Positions 23,514 to 34,450 are shown, counted from the stretch's first letter. The stretch: DNA of 64,000 nucleotides from Dichetophora obliterata (GCA_963920525.1 OY986440.1:744001-808000); one strand, 5' to 3'. The notes: generated from the sequence alone by a model not told the origin. A program made the numbers and translations.

Positions 23514-26500
23514 AAGTACATCCCAACTTAAAATGTTACATACTTAGTTTTTGCCACGCCCCCTCTGAAATTTTTCAACTAACGGTAATTTCGTTATTAT
23601 AAAACTTTTTAGTATCGGAGATTTTTTTGTATTTAATTTTAAAAAATTTTTGTTATTTTGACATCAAAAACATTCACATATCTTCAAAATTGGAGAAATT
23701 TTCAGTATAACGACTTTTTCATAAAACATCGTTGCCTAAGAACGAGAAAAAAACGACATGAAAATCAAAGTTTGGTCTTTCGATGCAAATATCTCCGCTG
23801 TCCATTAATATATTTCATTCAAATTTTTTTTGTTCAAAAGTTCAATAAAATCACTTCACAAAAATAGGTTGAACTGTACCGTTAAGTCAGTGTATATATG
23901 TTTCATGATTATGTCAAAAAAGGTCCAAAATATTGACTTTTTACTCAAAAAATGACTCAAAAATTGTTGTTGTTGTAAAAACGAAATCAATTAAAAATTG
24001 CACATCTGGCTACCTTTCATATGACATAGCATTTACTTGCAAAAATTCTTCCAGCTAAGCGCAAAAATTATTTTACTGTTTTTGTCATCAAAACAACAAG
24101 GGTACCTCCTTTGATTTTTTCGCGAAATTTATTTTTTCCAAAATGTTGTTTTTATATTTTTTACAAAAAATTCAAGTCTCAAAAATAATTTATGTGAAAA
24201 AATTAATGGCTAAAAATCTATTTTTCATACCAGACTATTAATAAAACTTAGTTTTGTGTTAAAATTCTCTATATAGTTTGAACGTCCCCATATATCTCTA
24301 AGAATGCAGTTGTGTGTCTAAAGTAATTACGAACATTTTGGATTATACAAAATTTTCTTTATAGTGATCATCAAAATTGGAGAAATTTTCAGTATAACGA
24401 CTTTTTCATAAAACATCGTTGCCTAAGAACGAGAAAAAAACGACATGAAAATCAAAGTTTGGTCTTTCGATGCAAATATCTCCGCTGTCCATTAATATAT
24501 TTCATTCAAGTTTTTTTTGTTCAAAAGTTCAATAAAATCACTTCACAAAAATAGGTTGAACTGTACCGTTAAGTCAGTGTATATATGTTTCATGATTATG
24601 TCAAAAAAGGTCCAAAATATTGACTTTTTACTCAAAAAATGACTCAAAAATTGTTGTTGTTGTAAAAACGAAATCAATTAAAAATTGCACATCTGGCTAC
24701 CTTTCATACGACATAGCATTTACTTGCAAAAATTCTTCCAGCTAAGCGCAAAAATTATTTTACTGTTTTTGTCATCAAAACAACAAGGGTACCCCATTTG
24801 ATTTTTTCGCGAAATTTATTTTTTCCAAAATGTTGTTTTTATATTTTTTACAAAAAATTCAAGTCTCAAAAATAATTTATGTGAAAAAATTAATGGCTAA
24901 AAATCTATTTTTCATACCAGACTATTAATAAAACTTAGTTTTGTGTTAAAATTCTCTATATAGTTTGAACGTCCCCATATATCTCTAAGAATGCAGTTGT
25001 GTGTCTAAAGTAATTACGAACATTTTGGATTATACAAAATTTTCTTTATAGTGATCATCAAAATTGGAGAAATTTTCAGTATAACGACTTTTTCATAAAA
25101 CATCGTTGCCTAAGAACGAGAAAAAAACGACATGAAAATCAAAGTTTGGTATTTCGATGCAAATATCTCCGCTGTCCATTAATATATTTCATTCAAATTT
25201 TTTTTGTTCAAAAGTTCAATAAAATCACTTCACAAAAATAGGTTGAACTGTACCGTTAAGTCAGTGTATATATGTTTCATGATTATGTCAAAAAAGGTCC
25301 AAAATATTGACTTTTTACTCAAAAAATGACTCAAAAATTGTTGTTGTTGTAAAAACGAAATCAATTAAAAATTGCACATCTGGCTACCTTTCATATGACA
25401 TAGCATTTACTTGCAAAAATTCTTCCAGCTAAGCGCAAAAATTATTTTACTGTTTTTGTCATCAAAACAACAAGGGTACCCCCTTTGATTTTTTTCGCGA
25501 AATTTATTTTTTCCAAAATGTTGTTTTTATATTTTTTACAAAAAAGTCAAGTCTCAAAAATAATTTATGTGAAAAAATTAATGGCTAAAAATCTATTTTT
25601 CATACCAGACTATTAATAAAACTTAGTTTTGTGTTAAAATTCTCTATATAGTTTGAACGTCCCCATATATCTCTAAGAATGCAGTTGTGTGTCTAAAGTA
25701 ATTACGAACATTTTGGATTATACAAAATTTTCTTTATAGTGATCATCTACTTATATTCATCTACTTATATTAAGTACATCCCAACTTAAAATGTTACATA
25801 CTTAGTTTTTGCCACGCCCTCTCTGAAATTTTTCAACTAACGGTAATTTCGTTATTATAAAACTTTTTAGTATCGGAGATTTTTTTGTATTTAATTTTAA
25901 AAAATTTTTGTTATTTTAACATCAAAAACATTCACATATCTTCAAAATTGGAGAAATTTTCAGTATAACGACTTTTTCATAAAACATCGTTGCCTAAGAA
26001 CGAGAAAAAAACGACATGAAAATCAAAGTTTGGTCTTTCGATGCAAATATCTCCGCTGTCCATTAATATATTTCATTCAAATTTTTTTTTGTTCAAAAGT
26101 TCAATAAAATCACTTCACAAAAATAGGTTGAACTGTACCGTTAAGTCAGTGTTTATATGTTTCATGATTATGTCAAGAAAGGTCCAAAATATTGACTTTT
26201 TACTCAAAAAATGACTCAAAAATTGTTGTTGTTGTAAAAACGAAATCAATTAAAAATTGCACATCTGGCTACCTTTCATATGACATAGCATTTACTTGCA
26301 AAAATTCTTCCAGCTAAGCGCAAAAATTATTTTACTGTTTTTGTCATCAAAACAACAAGGGTACCCCCTTTGATTTTTTTCGCGAAATTTATTTTTTCCA
26401 AAATGTTGTTTTTATATTTTTTACAAAAAATTCAAGTCTCAAAAATAATTTATGTGAAAAAATTAACCCAATATCTCTTTCCAATCAAAAGTTATGGCTA

Positions 26501-27494
26501 AAAATCTATTTTTTCATACAACTGACTATCTATAGTAAGTAATAAAACTCATTTTCTGTTTGTTTGTTTGTTTGTTTGGCCTTTATACAAATCTAAACGG
26601 CTCAATGGATTTCTCTCAAACTAGGTATACATATTAAGTACATCCCAACTTAAAATGTTACATACTTAGTTTTTGCCACGCCCCCTCTGAAATTTTTCAA
26701 CTAACGGTAATTTCGTTATTATAAAACTTTTTAGTATCGGAGATTTTTTTGTATTTATTTTTAAAAAATTTTTGTTATTTTGACATCAAAAACATTCACA
26801 TATCTTCAAAATTGGAGAAATTTTCAGTATAACGACTTTTTCATAAAACATCGTTGCCTAAGAACGAGAAAAAAAGGACATGAAAATCAAAGTTTGGTCT
26901 TTCGATGCAAATATCTCCGCTGTCCATTAATATATTTCATTCAAATTTTTTTTGTTCAAAAGTTCAATAAAATCACTTTACAAAAATAGGTTGAACTGTA
27001 CCGTTAAGTCAGTGTATATATGTTTCATGATTATGTCAAAAAAGGTCCAAAATATTGACTTTTTACTCAAAAAATGACTCAAAAATTGTTGTTGTTGTAA
27101 AAACGAAATCAATTAAAAATTGCACATCTGGCTACCTTTCATATGACATAGCATTTACTTGCAAAAATTCTTCCAGCTAAGCGCAAAAATTATTTTACTG
27201 TTTTTGTCATCAAAACAACAAGGGTACCCCCTTTGATTTTTTTCGCGAAATTTATTTTTTCCAAAATGTTGTTTTTATATTTTTTAAAAAAAATTCAAGT
27301 CTCAAAAATAATTTATGTGAAAAAATTAACCCAATATCTCTTTCCAATCAAAAGTTATGGCTAAAAATCTATTTTTTCATACAACTGACTATCTATAGTA
27401 ATAAAACTCATTTTCTGTTTGTTTGTTTGTTTGTTTGGCCTTTATACAAATCTAAACGGCTCAATGGATTTCTCTCAAACTAGGTATACATATT

Positions 27495-27984
27495 AAGTAC
27501 ATCCCAACTTAAAATGTTGCATACTTAGTTTTTGCCACGCCCCCTCTGAAATTTTTCAACTAACGGTAATTTCGTCATTATAAAACTTTTTAGTATCGGA
27601 GATTTTTTTGTATTTAATTTTAAAAAATTTTTGTTATTTTGACATCAAAAACATTCACATATCTTCAAAATTGGAGAAATTTTCAGTATAACGACTTTTT
27701 CATAAAACATCGTTGCCTAAGAACGAGAAAAAAACGACATGAAAATCAAAGTTTGGTCTTTCGATGCAAATATCTCCGCTGTCCATTAATATATTTCATT
27801 CAAATTTTTTTTGTTCAAAAGTTCAATAAAATCACTTCACAAAAATAGGTTGAACTGTACCGTTAAGTCAGTGTATATATGTTTCATGATTATGTCAAAA
27901 AAGGTCCAAAATATTGACTTTTTACTCAAAAAATGACTCAAAAATTGTTGTTGTTGTAAAAACGAAATCAATTAAAAATTGCAC
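27495..27984 (+). repeat. Module A (conserved core module, 490 bp)
   Basis: Module A runs from AAGTACATCCCAACTT through CACGCCCCCTC, the core AAAATTGGAG, CTCCGCTGTCC and GTACCGTTAAGTCAG to TTAAAAATTGCAC. Its last third holds closely spaced A/T tracts (27,897-27,944) and a short (TTG)4 run. The first 172 bp are absent in direct D2 units. The rest is present in nearly every copy and is the least rearranged part of the array. An open frame of 69 codons beginning at TTG, in the core, is discussed among the rejected items. Confidence 0.9.
27897..27944 (+). other. Closely phased A/T tracts in module A (reference copy)
   Basis: Five A or T tracts of 4-6 bases (A6, A4, T5, A6, A5) have centres about 10, 11.5, 9.5 and 11.5 bases apart, close to one helical turn. 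Tracts in this phase are known to give intrinsic curvature. The arrangement is present in nearly every copy of A. Curvature and any role in packing are inference. Confidence 0.5.
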
Positions 27985-28090
27985 ATCTGGCTACCTTTCA
28001 TATGACATAGCATTTACTTGCAAAAATTCTTCCAGCTAAGCGCAAAAATTATTTTACTGTTTTTGTCATCAAAACAACAAGGGTACCCCC
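27985..28090 (+). repeat. Module B (optional, GGGTACCC-bearing, 106 bp)
   Basis: Module B starts ATCTGGCTACC, contains CATATGACATAGC and CAGCTAAGCGC, and ends GGGTACCCCC. The GGGTACCC octamer is a perfect palindrome. B is missing in S units, where 11 bases (AAAAGTACCCC) stand in its place. A form lacking the first bases of B (B', starting TCATATGACATAGC and usually with CATTTATTTGC) follows D2 at six places in the first 9.4 kb. Confidence 0.88.
28081..28088. other. GGGTACCC palindrome, recurrent breakpoint (reference copy)
   Basis: This perfect 8-bp palindrome at the end of B has CAA before it and CCTTTG after it, extending the symmetry imperfectly. Several separate rearrangements fall on it: insertion at 18,266, loss at 22,924, scrambling at 23,194-23,240, insertion at 32,577, the odd junction at 37,477, the S junction at 41,347 and the loss at 42,972. 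Confidence 0.7.
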
Positions 28091-28188
28091 TTTGATTTTT
28101 TTCGCGAAATTTATTTTTTCCAAAATGTTGTTTTTATATTTTTTACAAAAAATTCAAGTCTCAAAAATAATTTATGTGAAAAAATTAA
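28091..28188 (+). repeat. Module C (TTCGCGAA-bearing, 98 bp)
   Basis: Module C runs from TTTGATTTTTTTCGCG to GTGAAAAAATTAA. It contains the 8-bp palindrome TTCGCGAA flanked by T and A runs, then a poly-A stretch in two common forms: AAAAAAGTCAAGTC, usually next to D2, and AAAAAATTCAAGTC, usually next to D1. C is present in every unit except where a deletion removes its start near 47.13 kb. Confidence 0.88.
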
Positions 28189-28353
28189 CCCAATATCTCT
28201 TTCCAATCAAAAGTTATGGCTAAAAATCTATTTTTTCATACAACTGACTATCTATAGTAATAAAACTCATTTTCTGTTTGTTTGTTTGTTTGTTTGGCCT
28301 TTATACAAATCTAAACGGCTCAATGGATTTCTCTCAAACTAGGTATACATATT
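28189..28353 (+). repeat. Module D1 (GTTT-tract module, 165 bp)
   Basis: D1 runs from CCCAATATCTCTTTCC through TATGGCTAAAAATC, TCTATAGTAATAAAACT, a (GTTT)n tract, GGCCTTTATAC, AAACGGCTCAATGG and CAAACTAGGTATACATATT. About 49 copies are present, including the last partial unit. It occurs sparsely in the first 12 kb and is the only D module right of 47.1 kb. D1 and D2 share TGGCTAAAAATCTATTTT and TAATAAAACT, but their sequences differ afterwards. Confidence 0.88.
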
Positions 28354-28410
28354 AAGTACATCCCAACTTAAAATGTTACATACTTAGTTTTTGCCACGCC
28401 CCCTCTGAAA
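28251..28410 (+). mobile_element. Possible Helitron/DINE-like 5' end within D1 and start of A
   Basis: TCTATAGTAATAAAACT followed by a (GTTT)n tract, GGCCTTTATAC and AAACGGCTCAATGGATTT resembles, from memory, the 5' ends of insect Helitron and DINE/HINE elements. These begin with TC, have an A-rich start and a GTTTGTTTG stretch, and then an ACGGCTGAACCGATTT-like word. No replication initiator, helicase frame, 3' hairpin or CTRR end could be assigned. If correct, the satellite was seeded by a non-autonomous element that became tandem. The alternative is chance similarity in AT-rich DNA. Confidence 0.35.
28263..28295 (+). repeat. (GTTT)n microsatellite in D1 (reference copy)
   Basis: Every D1 copy has a GTTT/TTTG run after CATTTTCTG. 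Most have five TTTG copies (as here), but six are seen near 904-929, four near 19,838 and 20,691, and three near 36,917. Copies at about 12,091 and 16,731 begin CTCTTTG instead of CTGTTTG. Length change at this tract explains several 4- and 8-bp differences in unit length. Confidence 0.85.
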
Positions 28411-29901
28411 TTTTTCAACTAACGGTAATTTCGTTATTATAAAACTTTTTAGTATCGGAGATTTTTTTGTATTTAATTTTAAAAAATTTTTGTTATTTTG
28501 ACATCAAAAACATTCACATATCTTCAAAATTGGAGAAATTTTCAGTATAACGACTTTTTCATAAAACATCGTTGCCTAAGAACGAGAAAAAAACGACATG
28601 AAAATCAAAGTTTGGTCTTTCGATGCAAATATCTCCGCTGTCCATTAATATATTTCATTCAAATTTTTTTTGTTCAAAAGTTCAATAAAATCACTTCACA
28701 AAAATAGGTTGAACTGTACCGTTAAGTCAGTGTATATATGTTTCATGATTATGTCAAAAAAGGTCCAAAATATTGACTTTTTACTCAAAAAATGACTCAA
28801 AAATTGTTGTTGTTGTAAAAACGAAATCAATTAAAAATTGCACATCTGGCTACCTTTCATATGACATAGCATTTACTTGCAAAAATTCTTCCAGCTAAGC
28901 GCAAAAATTATTTTACTGTTTTTGTCATCAAAACAACAAGGGTACCCCCTTTGATTTTTTTCGCGAAATTTATTTTTTCCAAAATGTTGTTTTTATATTT
29001 TTTACAAAAAAGTCAAGTCTCAAAAATAATTTATGTGAAAAAATTAATGGCTAAAAATCTATTTTTCATACCAGACTATTAATAAAACTTAGTTTTGTGT
29101 TAAAATTCTCTATATAGTTTGAACGTCCCCATATATCTCTAAGAATGCAGTTGTGTGTCTAAAGTAATTACGAACATTTTGGATTATACAAAATTTTCTT
29201 TATAGTGATCATCAAAATTGGAGAAATTTTCAGTATAACGACTTTTTCATAAAACATCGTTGCCTAAGAACGAGAAAAAAACGACATGAAAATCAAAGTT
29301 TGGTCTTTCGATGCAAATATCTCCGCTGTCCATTAATATATTTCATTCAAATTTTTTTTGTTCAAAAGTTCAATAAAATCACTTCACAAAAATAGGTTGA
29401 ACTGTACCGTTAAGTCAGTGTATATATGTTTCATGATTATGTCAAAAAAGGTCCAAAATATTGACTTTTTACTCAAAAAATGACTCAAAAATTGTTGTTG
29501 TTGTAAAAACGAAATCAATTAAAAATTGCACATCTGGCTACCTTTCATATGACATAGCATTTACTTGCAAAAATTCTTCCAGCTAAGCGCAAAAATTATT
29601 TTACTGTTTTTGTCATCAAAACAACAAGGGTACCCCCTTTGATTTTTTTCGCGAAATTTATTTTTTCCAAAATGTTGTTTTTATATTTTTTACAAAAAAG
29701 TCAAGTCTCAAAAATAATTTATGTGAAAAAATTAATGGCTAAAAATCTATTTTTCATACCAGACTATTAATAAAACTTAGTTTTGTGTTAAAATTCTCTA
29801 TATAGTTTGAACGTCCCCATATATCTCTAAGAATGCAGTTGTGTGTCTAAAGTAATTACGAACATTTTGGATTATACAAAATTTTCTTTATAGTGATCAT
29901 C
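28354..29901 (+). repeat. Two D2 units between the 6.2-kb duplicates
   Basis: A full A-B-C-D2 (28,354-29,213) is followed by a direct core-B-C-D2 unit (29,214-29,901). They carry no special marker and match the commonest form of each module, so either could have served as a template for neighbouring direct units. The direct period here is 688 bp. Confidence 0.82.
29048..29213 (+). repeat. Module D2 (alternative to D1, 166 bp; reference copy)
   Basis: D2 runs from TGGCTAAAAATC through CATACCAGACTATTAATAAAAC, TTTGAACGTCCCC, AATGCAGTTGTGTGTC and TACGAACATTTTGG to TATAGTGATCATC. Compared with D1 it lacks the 28 bases between ATTAA and TGGCT, then shares the stretch up to TAATAAAACT and continues with unrelated sequence that has no GTTT tract. 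About 35 full copies are present, all left of 47.1 kb. It leaves by three recurrent exits: directly into the A core, through a doubled CATCTACTTATATT into A, or into B'. Confidence 0.88.
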
Positions 29902-32900
29902 AAAATTGGAGAAATTTTCAGTATAACGACTTTTTCATAAAACATCGTTGCCTAAGAACGAGAAAAAAACGACATGAAAATCAAAGTTTGGTCTTTCGAT
30001 GCAAATATCTCCGCTGTCCATTAATATATTTCATTCAAATTTTTTTTGTTCAAAAGTTCAATAAAATCACTTCACAAAAATAGGTTGAACTGTACCGTTA
30101 AGTCAGTGTATATATGTTTCATGATTATGTCAAAAAAGGTCCAAAATATTGACTTTTTACTCAAAAAATGACTCAAAAATTGTTGTTGTTGTAAAAACGA
30201 AATCAATTAAAAATTGCACATCTGGCTACCTTTCATATGACATAGCATTTACTTGCAAAAATTCTTCCAGCTAAGCGCAAAAATTATTTTACTGTTTTTG
30301 TCATCAAAACAACAAGGGTACCCCCTTTGATTTTTTCGCGAAATTTATTTTTTCCAAAATGTTGTTTTTATATTTTTTACAAAAAATTCAAGTCTCAAAA
30401 ATAATTTATGTGAAAAAATTAATGGCTAAAAATCTATTTTTCATACCAGACTATTAATAAAACTTAGTTTTGTGTTAAAATTCTCTATATAGTTTGAACG
30501 TCCCCATATATCTCTAAGAATGCAGTTGTGTGTCTAAAGTAATTACGAACATTTTGGATTATACAAAATTTTCTTTATAGTGATCATCAAAATTGGAGAA
30601 ATTTTCAGTATAACGACTTTTTCATAAAACATCGTTGCCTAAGAACGAGAAAAAAACGACATGAAAATCAAAGTTTGGTCTTTCGATGCAAATATCTCCG
30701 CTGTCCATTAATATATTTCATTCAAGTTTTTTTTGTTCAAAAGTTCAATAAAATCACTTCACAAAAATAGGTTGAACTGTACCGTTAAGTCAGTGTATAT
30801 ATGTTTCATGATTATGTCAAAAAAGGTCCAAAATATTGACTTTTTACTCAAAAAATGACTCAAAAATTGTTGTTGTTGTAAAAACGAAATCAATTAAAAA
30901 TTGCACATCTGGCTACCTTTCATACGACATAGCATTTACTTGCAAAAATTCTTCCAGCTAAGCGCAAAAATTATTTTACTGTTTTTGTCATCAAAACAAC
31001 AAGGGTACCCCATTTGATTTTTTCGCGAAATTTATTTTTTCCAAAATGTTGTTTTTATATTTTTTACAAAAAATTCAAGTCTCAAAAATAATTTATGTGA
31101 AAAAATTAATGGCTAAAAATCTATTTTTCATACCAGACTATTAATAAAACTTAGTTTTGTGTTAAAATTCTCTATATAGTTTGAACGTCCCCATATATCT
31201 CTAAGAATGCAGTTGTGTGTCTAAAGTAATTACGAACATTTTGGATTATACAAAATTTTCTTTATAGTGATCATCAAAATTGGAGAAATTTTCAGTATAA
31301 CGACTTTTTCATAAAACATCGTTGCCTAAGAACGAGAAAAAAACGACATGAAAATCAAAGTTTGGTATTTCGATGCAAATATCTCCGCTGTCCATTAATA
31401 TATTTCATTCAAATTTTTTTTGTTCAAAAGTTCAATAAAATCACTTCACAAAAATAGGTTGAACTGTACCGTTAAGTCAGTGTATATATGTTTCATGATT
31501 ATGTCAAAAAAGGTCCAAAATATTGACTTTTTACTCAAAAAATGACTCAAAAATTGTTGTTGTTGTAAAAACGAAATCAATTAAAAATTGCACATCTGGC
31601 TACCTTTCATATGACATAGCATTTACTTGCAAAAATTCTTCCAGCTAAGCGCAAAAATTATTTTACTGTTTTTGTCATCAAAACAACAAGGGTACCCCCT
31701 TTGATTTTTTTCGCGAAATTTATTTTTTCCAAAATGTTGTTTTTATATTTTTTACAAAAAAGTCAAGTCTCAAAAATAATTTATGTGAAAAAATTAATGG
31801 CTAAAAATCTATTTTTCATACCAGACTATTAATAAAACTTAGTTTTGTGTTAAAATTCTCTATATAGTTTGAACGTCCCCATATATCTCTAAGAATGCAG
31901 TTGTGTGTCTAAAGTAATTACAAACATTTTGGATTATACAAAATTTTCTTTATAGTGATCATCTACTTATATTCATCTACTTATATTAAGTACATCCCAA
32001 CTTAAAATGTTACATACTTAGTTTTTGCCACGCCCTCTCTGAAATTTTTCAACTAACGGTAATTTCGTTATTATAAAACTTTTTAGTATCGGAGATTTTT
32101 TTGTATTTAATTTTAAAAAATTTTTGTTATTTTAACATCAAAAACATTCACATATCTTCAAAATTGGAGAAATTTTCAGTATAACGACTTTTTCATAAAA
32201 CATCGTTGCCTAAGAACGAGAAAAAAACGACATGAAAATCAAAGTTTGGTCTTTCGATGCAAATATCTCCGCTGTCCATTAATATATTTCATTCAAATTT
32301 TTTTTGTTCAAAAGTTCAATAAAATCACTTCACAAAAATAGGTTGAACTGTACCGTTAAGTCAGTGTTTATATGTTTCATGATTATGTCAAGAAAGGTCC
32401 AAAATATTGACTTTTTACTCAAAAAATGACTCAAAAATTGTTGTTGTTGTAAAAACGAAATCAATTAAAAATTGCACATCTGGCTACCTTTCATATGACA
32501 TAGCATTTACTTGCAAAAATTCTTCCAGCTAAGCGCAAAAATTATTTTACTGTTTTTGTCATCAAAACAACAAGGGTTGATACCCCCTTTGATTTTTTTC
32601 GCGAAATTTATTTTTTCCAAAATGTTGTTTTTATATTTTTTACAAAAAATTCAAGTCTCAAAAATAATTTATGTGAAAAAATTAACCCAATATCTCTTTC
32701 CAATCAAAAGTTATGGCTAAAAATCTATTTTTTCATACAACTGACTATCTATAGTAAGTAATAAAACTCATTTTCTGTTTGTTTGTTTGTTTGTTTGGCC
32801 TTTATACAAATCTAAACGGCTCAATGGATTTCTCTCAAACTAGGTATACATATTAAGTACATCCCAACTTAAAATGTTACATACTTAGTTTTTGCCACGC

Positions 32901-34450
32901 CCCCTCTGAAATTTTTCAACTAACGGTAATTTCGTTATTATAAAACTTTTTAGTATCGGAGATTTTTTTGTATTTATTTTTAAAAAATTTTTGTTATTTT
33001 GACATCAAAAACATTCACATATCTTCAAAATTGGAGAAATTTTCAGTATAACGACTTTTTCATAAAACATCGTTGCCTAAGAACGAGAAAAAAAGGACAT
33101 GAAAATCAAAGTTTGGTCTTTCGATGCAAATATCTCCGCTGTCCATTAATATATTTCATTCAAATTTTTTTTGTTCAAAAGTTCAATAAAATCACTTTAC
33201 AAAAATAGGTTGAACTGTACCGTTAAGTCAGTGTATATATGTTTCATGATTATGTCAAAAAAGGTCCAAAATATTGACTTTTTACTCAAAAAATGACTCA
33301 AAAATTGTTGTTGTTGTAAAAACGAAATCAATTAAAAATTGCACATCTGGCTACCTTTCATATGACATAGCATTTACTTGCAAAAATTCTTCCAGCTAAG
33401 CGCAAAAATTATTTTACTGTTTTTGTCATCAAAACAACAAGGGTACCCCCTTTGATTTTTTTCGCGAAATTTATTTTTTCCAAAATGTTGTTTTTATATT
33501 TTTTAAAAAAAATTCAAGTCTCAAAAATAATTTATGTGAAAAAATTAACCCAATATCTCTTTCCAATCAAAAGTTATGGCTAAAAATCTATTTTTTCATA
33601 CAACTGACTATCTATAGTAATAAAACTCATTTTCTGTTTGTTTGTTTGTTTGTTTGGCCTTTATACAAATCTAAACGGCTCAATGGATTTCTCTCAAACT
33701 AAGTATACATATTAAGTACATCCCAACTTAAAATGTTGCATACTTAGTTTTTGCCACGCCCCCTCTGAAATTTTTCAACTAACGGTAATTTCGTCATTAT
33801 AAAACTTTTTAGTATCGGAGATTTTTTTGTATTTAATTTTAAAAAATTTTTGTTATTTTGACATCAAAAACATTCACATATCTTCAAAATTGGAGAAATT
33901 TTCAGTATAACGACTTTTTCATAAAACATCGTTGCCTAAGAACGAGAAAAAAACGACATGAAAATCAAAGTTTGGTCTTTCGATGCAAATATCTCCGCTG
34001 TCCATTAATATATTTCATTCAAATTTTTTTTGTTCAAAAGTTCAATAAAATCACTTCACAAAAATAGGTTGAACTGTACCGTTAAGTCAGTGTATATATG
34101 TTTCATGATTATGTCAAAAAAGGTCCAAAATATTGACTTTTTACTCAAAAAATGACTCAAAAATTGTTGTTGTTGTAAAAACGAAATCAATTAAAAATTG
34201 CACATCTGGCTACCTTTCATATGACATAGCATTTACTTGCAAAAATTCTTCCAGCTAAGCGCAAAAATTATTTTACTGTTTTTGTCATCAAAACAACAAG
34301 GGTACCCCCTTTGATTTTTTTCGCGAAATTTATTTTTTCCAAAATGTTGTTTTTATATTTTTTACAAAAAATTCAAGTCTCAAAAATAATTTATGTGAAA
34401 AAATTAACCCAATATCTCTTTCCAATCAAAAGTTATGGCTAAAAATCTAT
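29902..34450 (+). repeat. 6.2-kb-spaced segmental duplicate, right copy
   Basis: Cores are at 29,901, 30,589, 31,276 (all direct), 32,160 (after bridge 31,960), 33,025 and 33,884, the same unit order as the left copy. Marker bases include TTCAAGTTTT (30,726), CATACGAC (30,921), GGTATTTCG (31,366), AAAAAAAGGACATG (33,093) and TCGTCATTA (33,790). Differences since duplication include TGA inserted in GGGT-TGA-TACCCCC at 32,577 and CAAACTAAGTATAC near 33,700. Confidence 0.83.

Larger units (their letters stand above)
23690..28240 (+). repeat. 6.2-kb-spaced segmental duplicate, left copy
   Basis: Cores are at 23,684, 24,371 (direct), 25,060 (direct), 25,945 (after bridge 25,744), 26,806 and 27,665. 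Private markers shared with the right copy at 6,215-6,219 bp spacing are TTCATTCAAGTTTT (24,510), CATACGACATAG (24,705), ACCCCATTTG (about 24,790), GGTATTTCGATG (25,149), AAAAAAAGGACATG (about 26,874), CACTTTACAAAA (about 26,975) and TTTCGTCATTA (about 27,571). Edges are inferred from where markers stop matching. Confidence 0.83.
27495..28353 (+). repeat. Reference L-type unit (A-B-C-D1, 859 bp)
   Basis: This is a clean example of the commonest unit, used here to define the modules: A 27,495-27,984, B 27,985-28,090, C 28,091-28,188, D1 28,189-28,353. The unit phase is arbitrary and is set at AAGTACATCCCAACTT. L units measure 859 bp, or 863 bp when D1 carries an extra GTAA (CTATAGTAAGTAATAAAAC instead of CTATAGTAATAAAAC). 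The neighbours on both sides are the same repeat. Confidence 0.9.

Noticed and set aside
27715..27790. CENP-B-box-like word in TTTCGATGCAAATATCTCCG
   Set aside because: It starts TTCG with an A at a fitting distance but lacks the CGGG part needed for the box. The match is no better than chance.
27801..27840. AATAAA words as polyadenylation signals
   Set aside because: They are frequent by chance in such AT-rich sequence, and no transcription unit is supported.
27991..28030. Internal Pol III promoter or tRNA-derived SINE
   Set aside because: No convincing A or B box pair (TGGCTNNAGTGG-like and GGTTCGANNCC-like) was seen in any module.
28091..28110. TTCGCGAA palindrome as a protein-binding operator
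   Set aside because: It is present once per unit in a satellite with no gene nearby, so no regulatory role can be supported.
28251..28353. Complete Helitron or other transposon with coding capacity
   Set aside because: Only a 5'-end-like stretch is suggested. There is no initiator or helicase frame, no terminal inverted repeats and no assignable 3' end.
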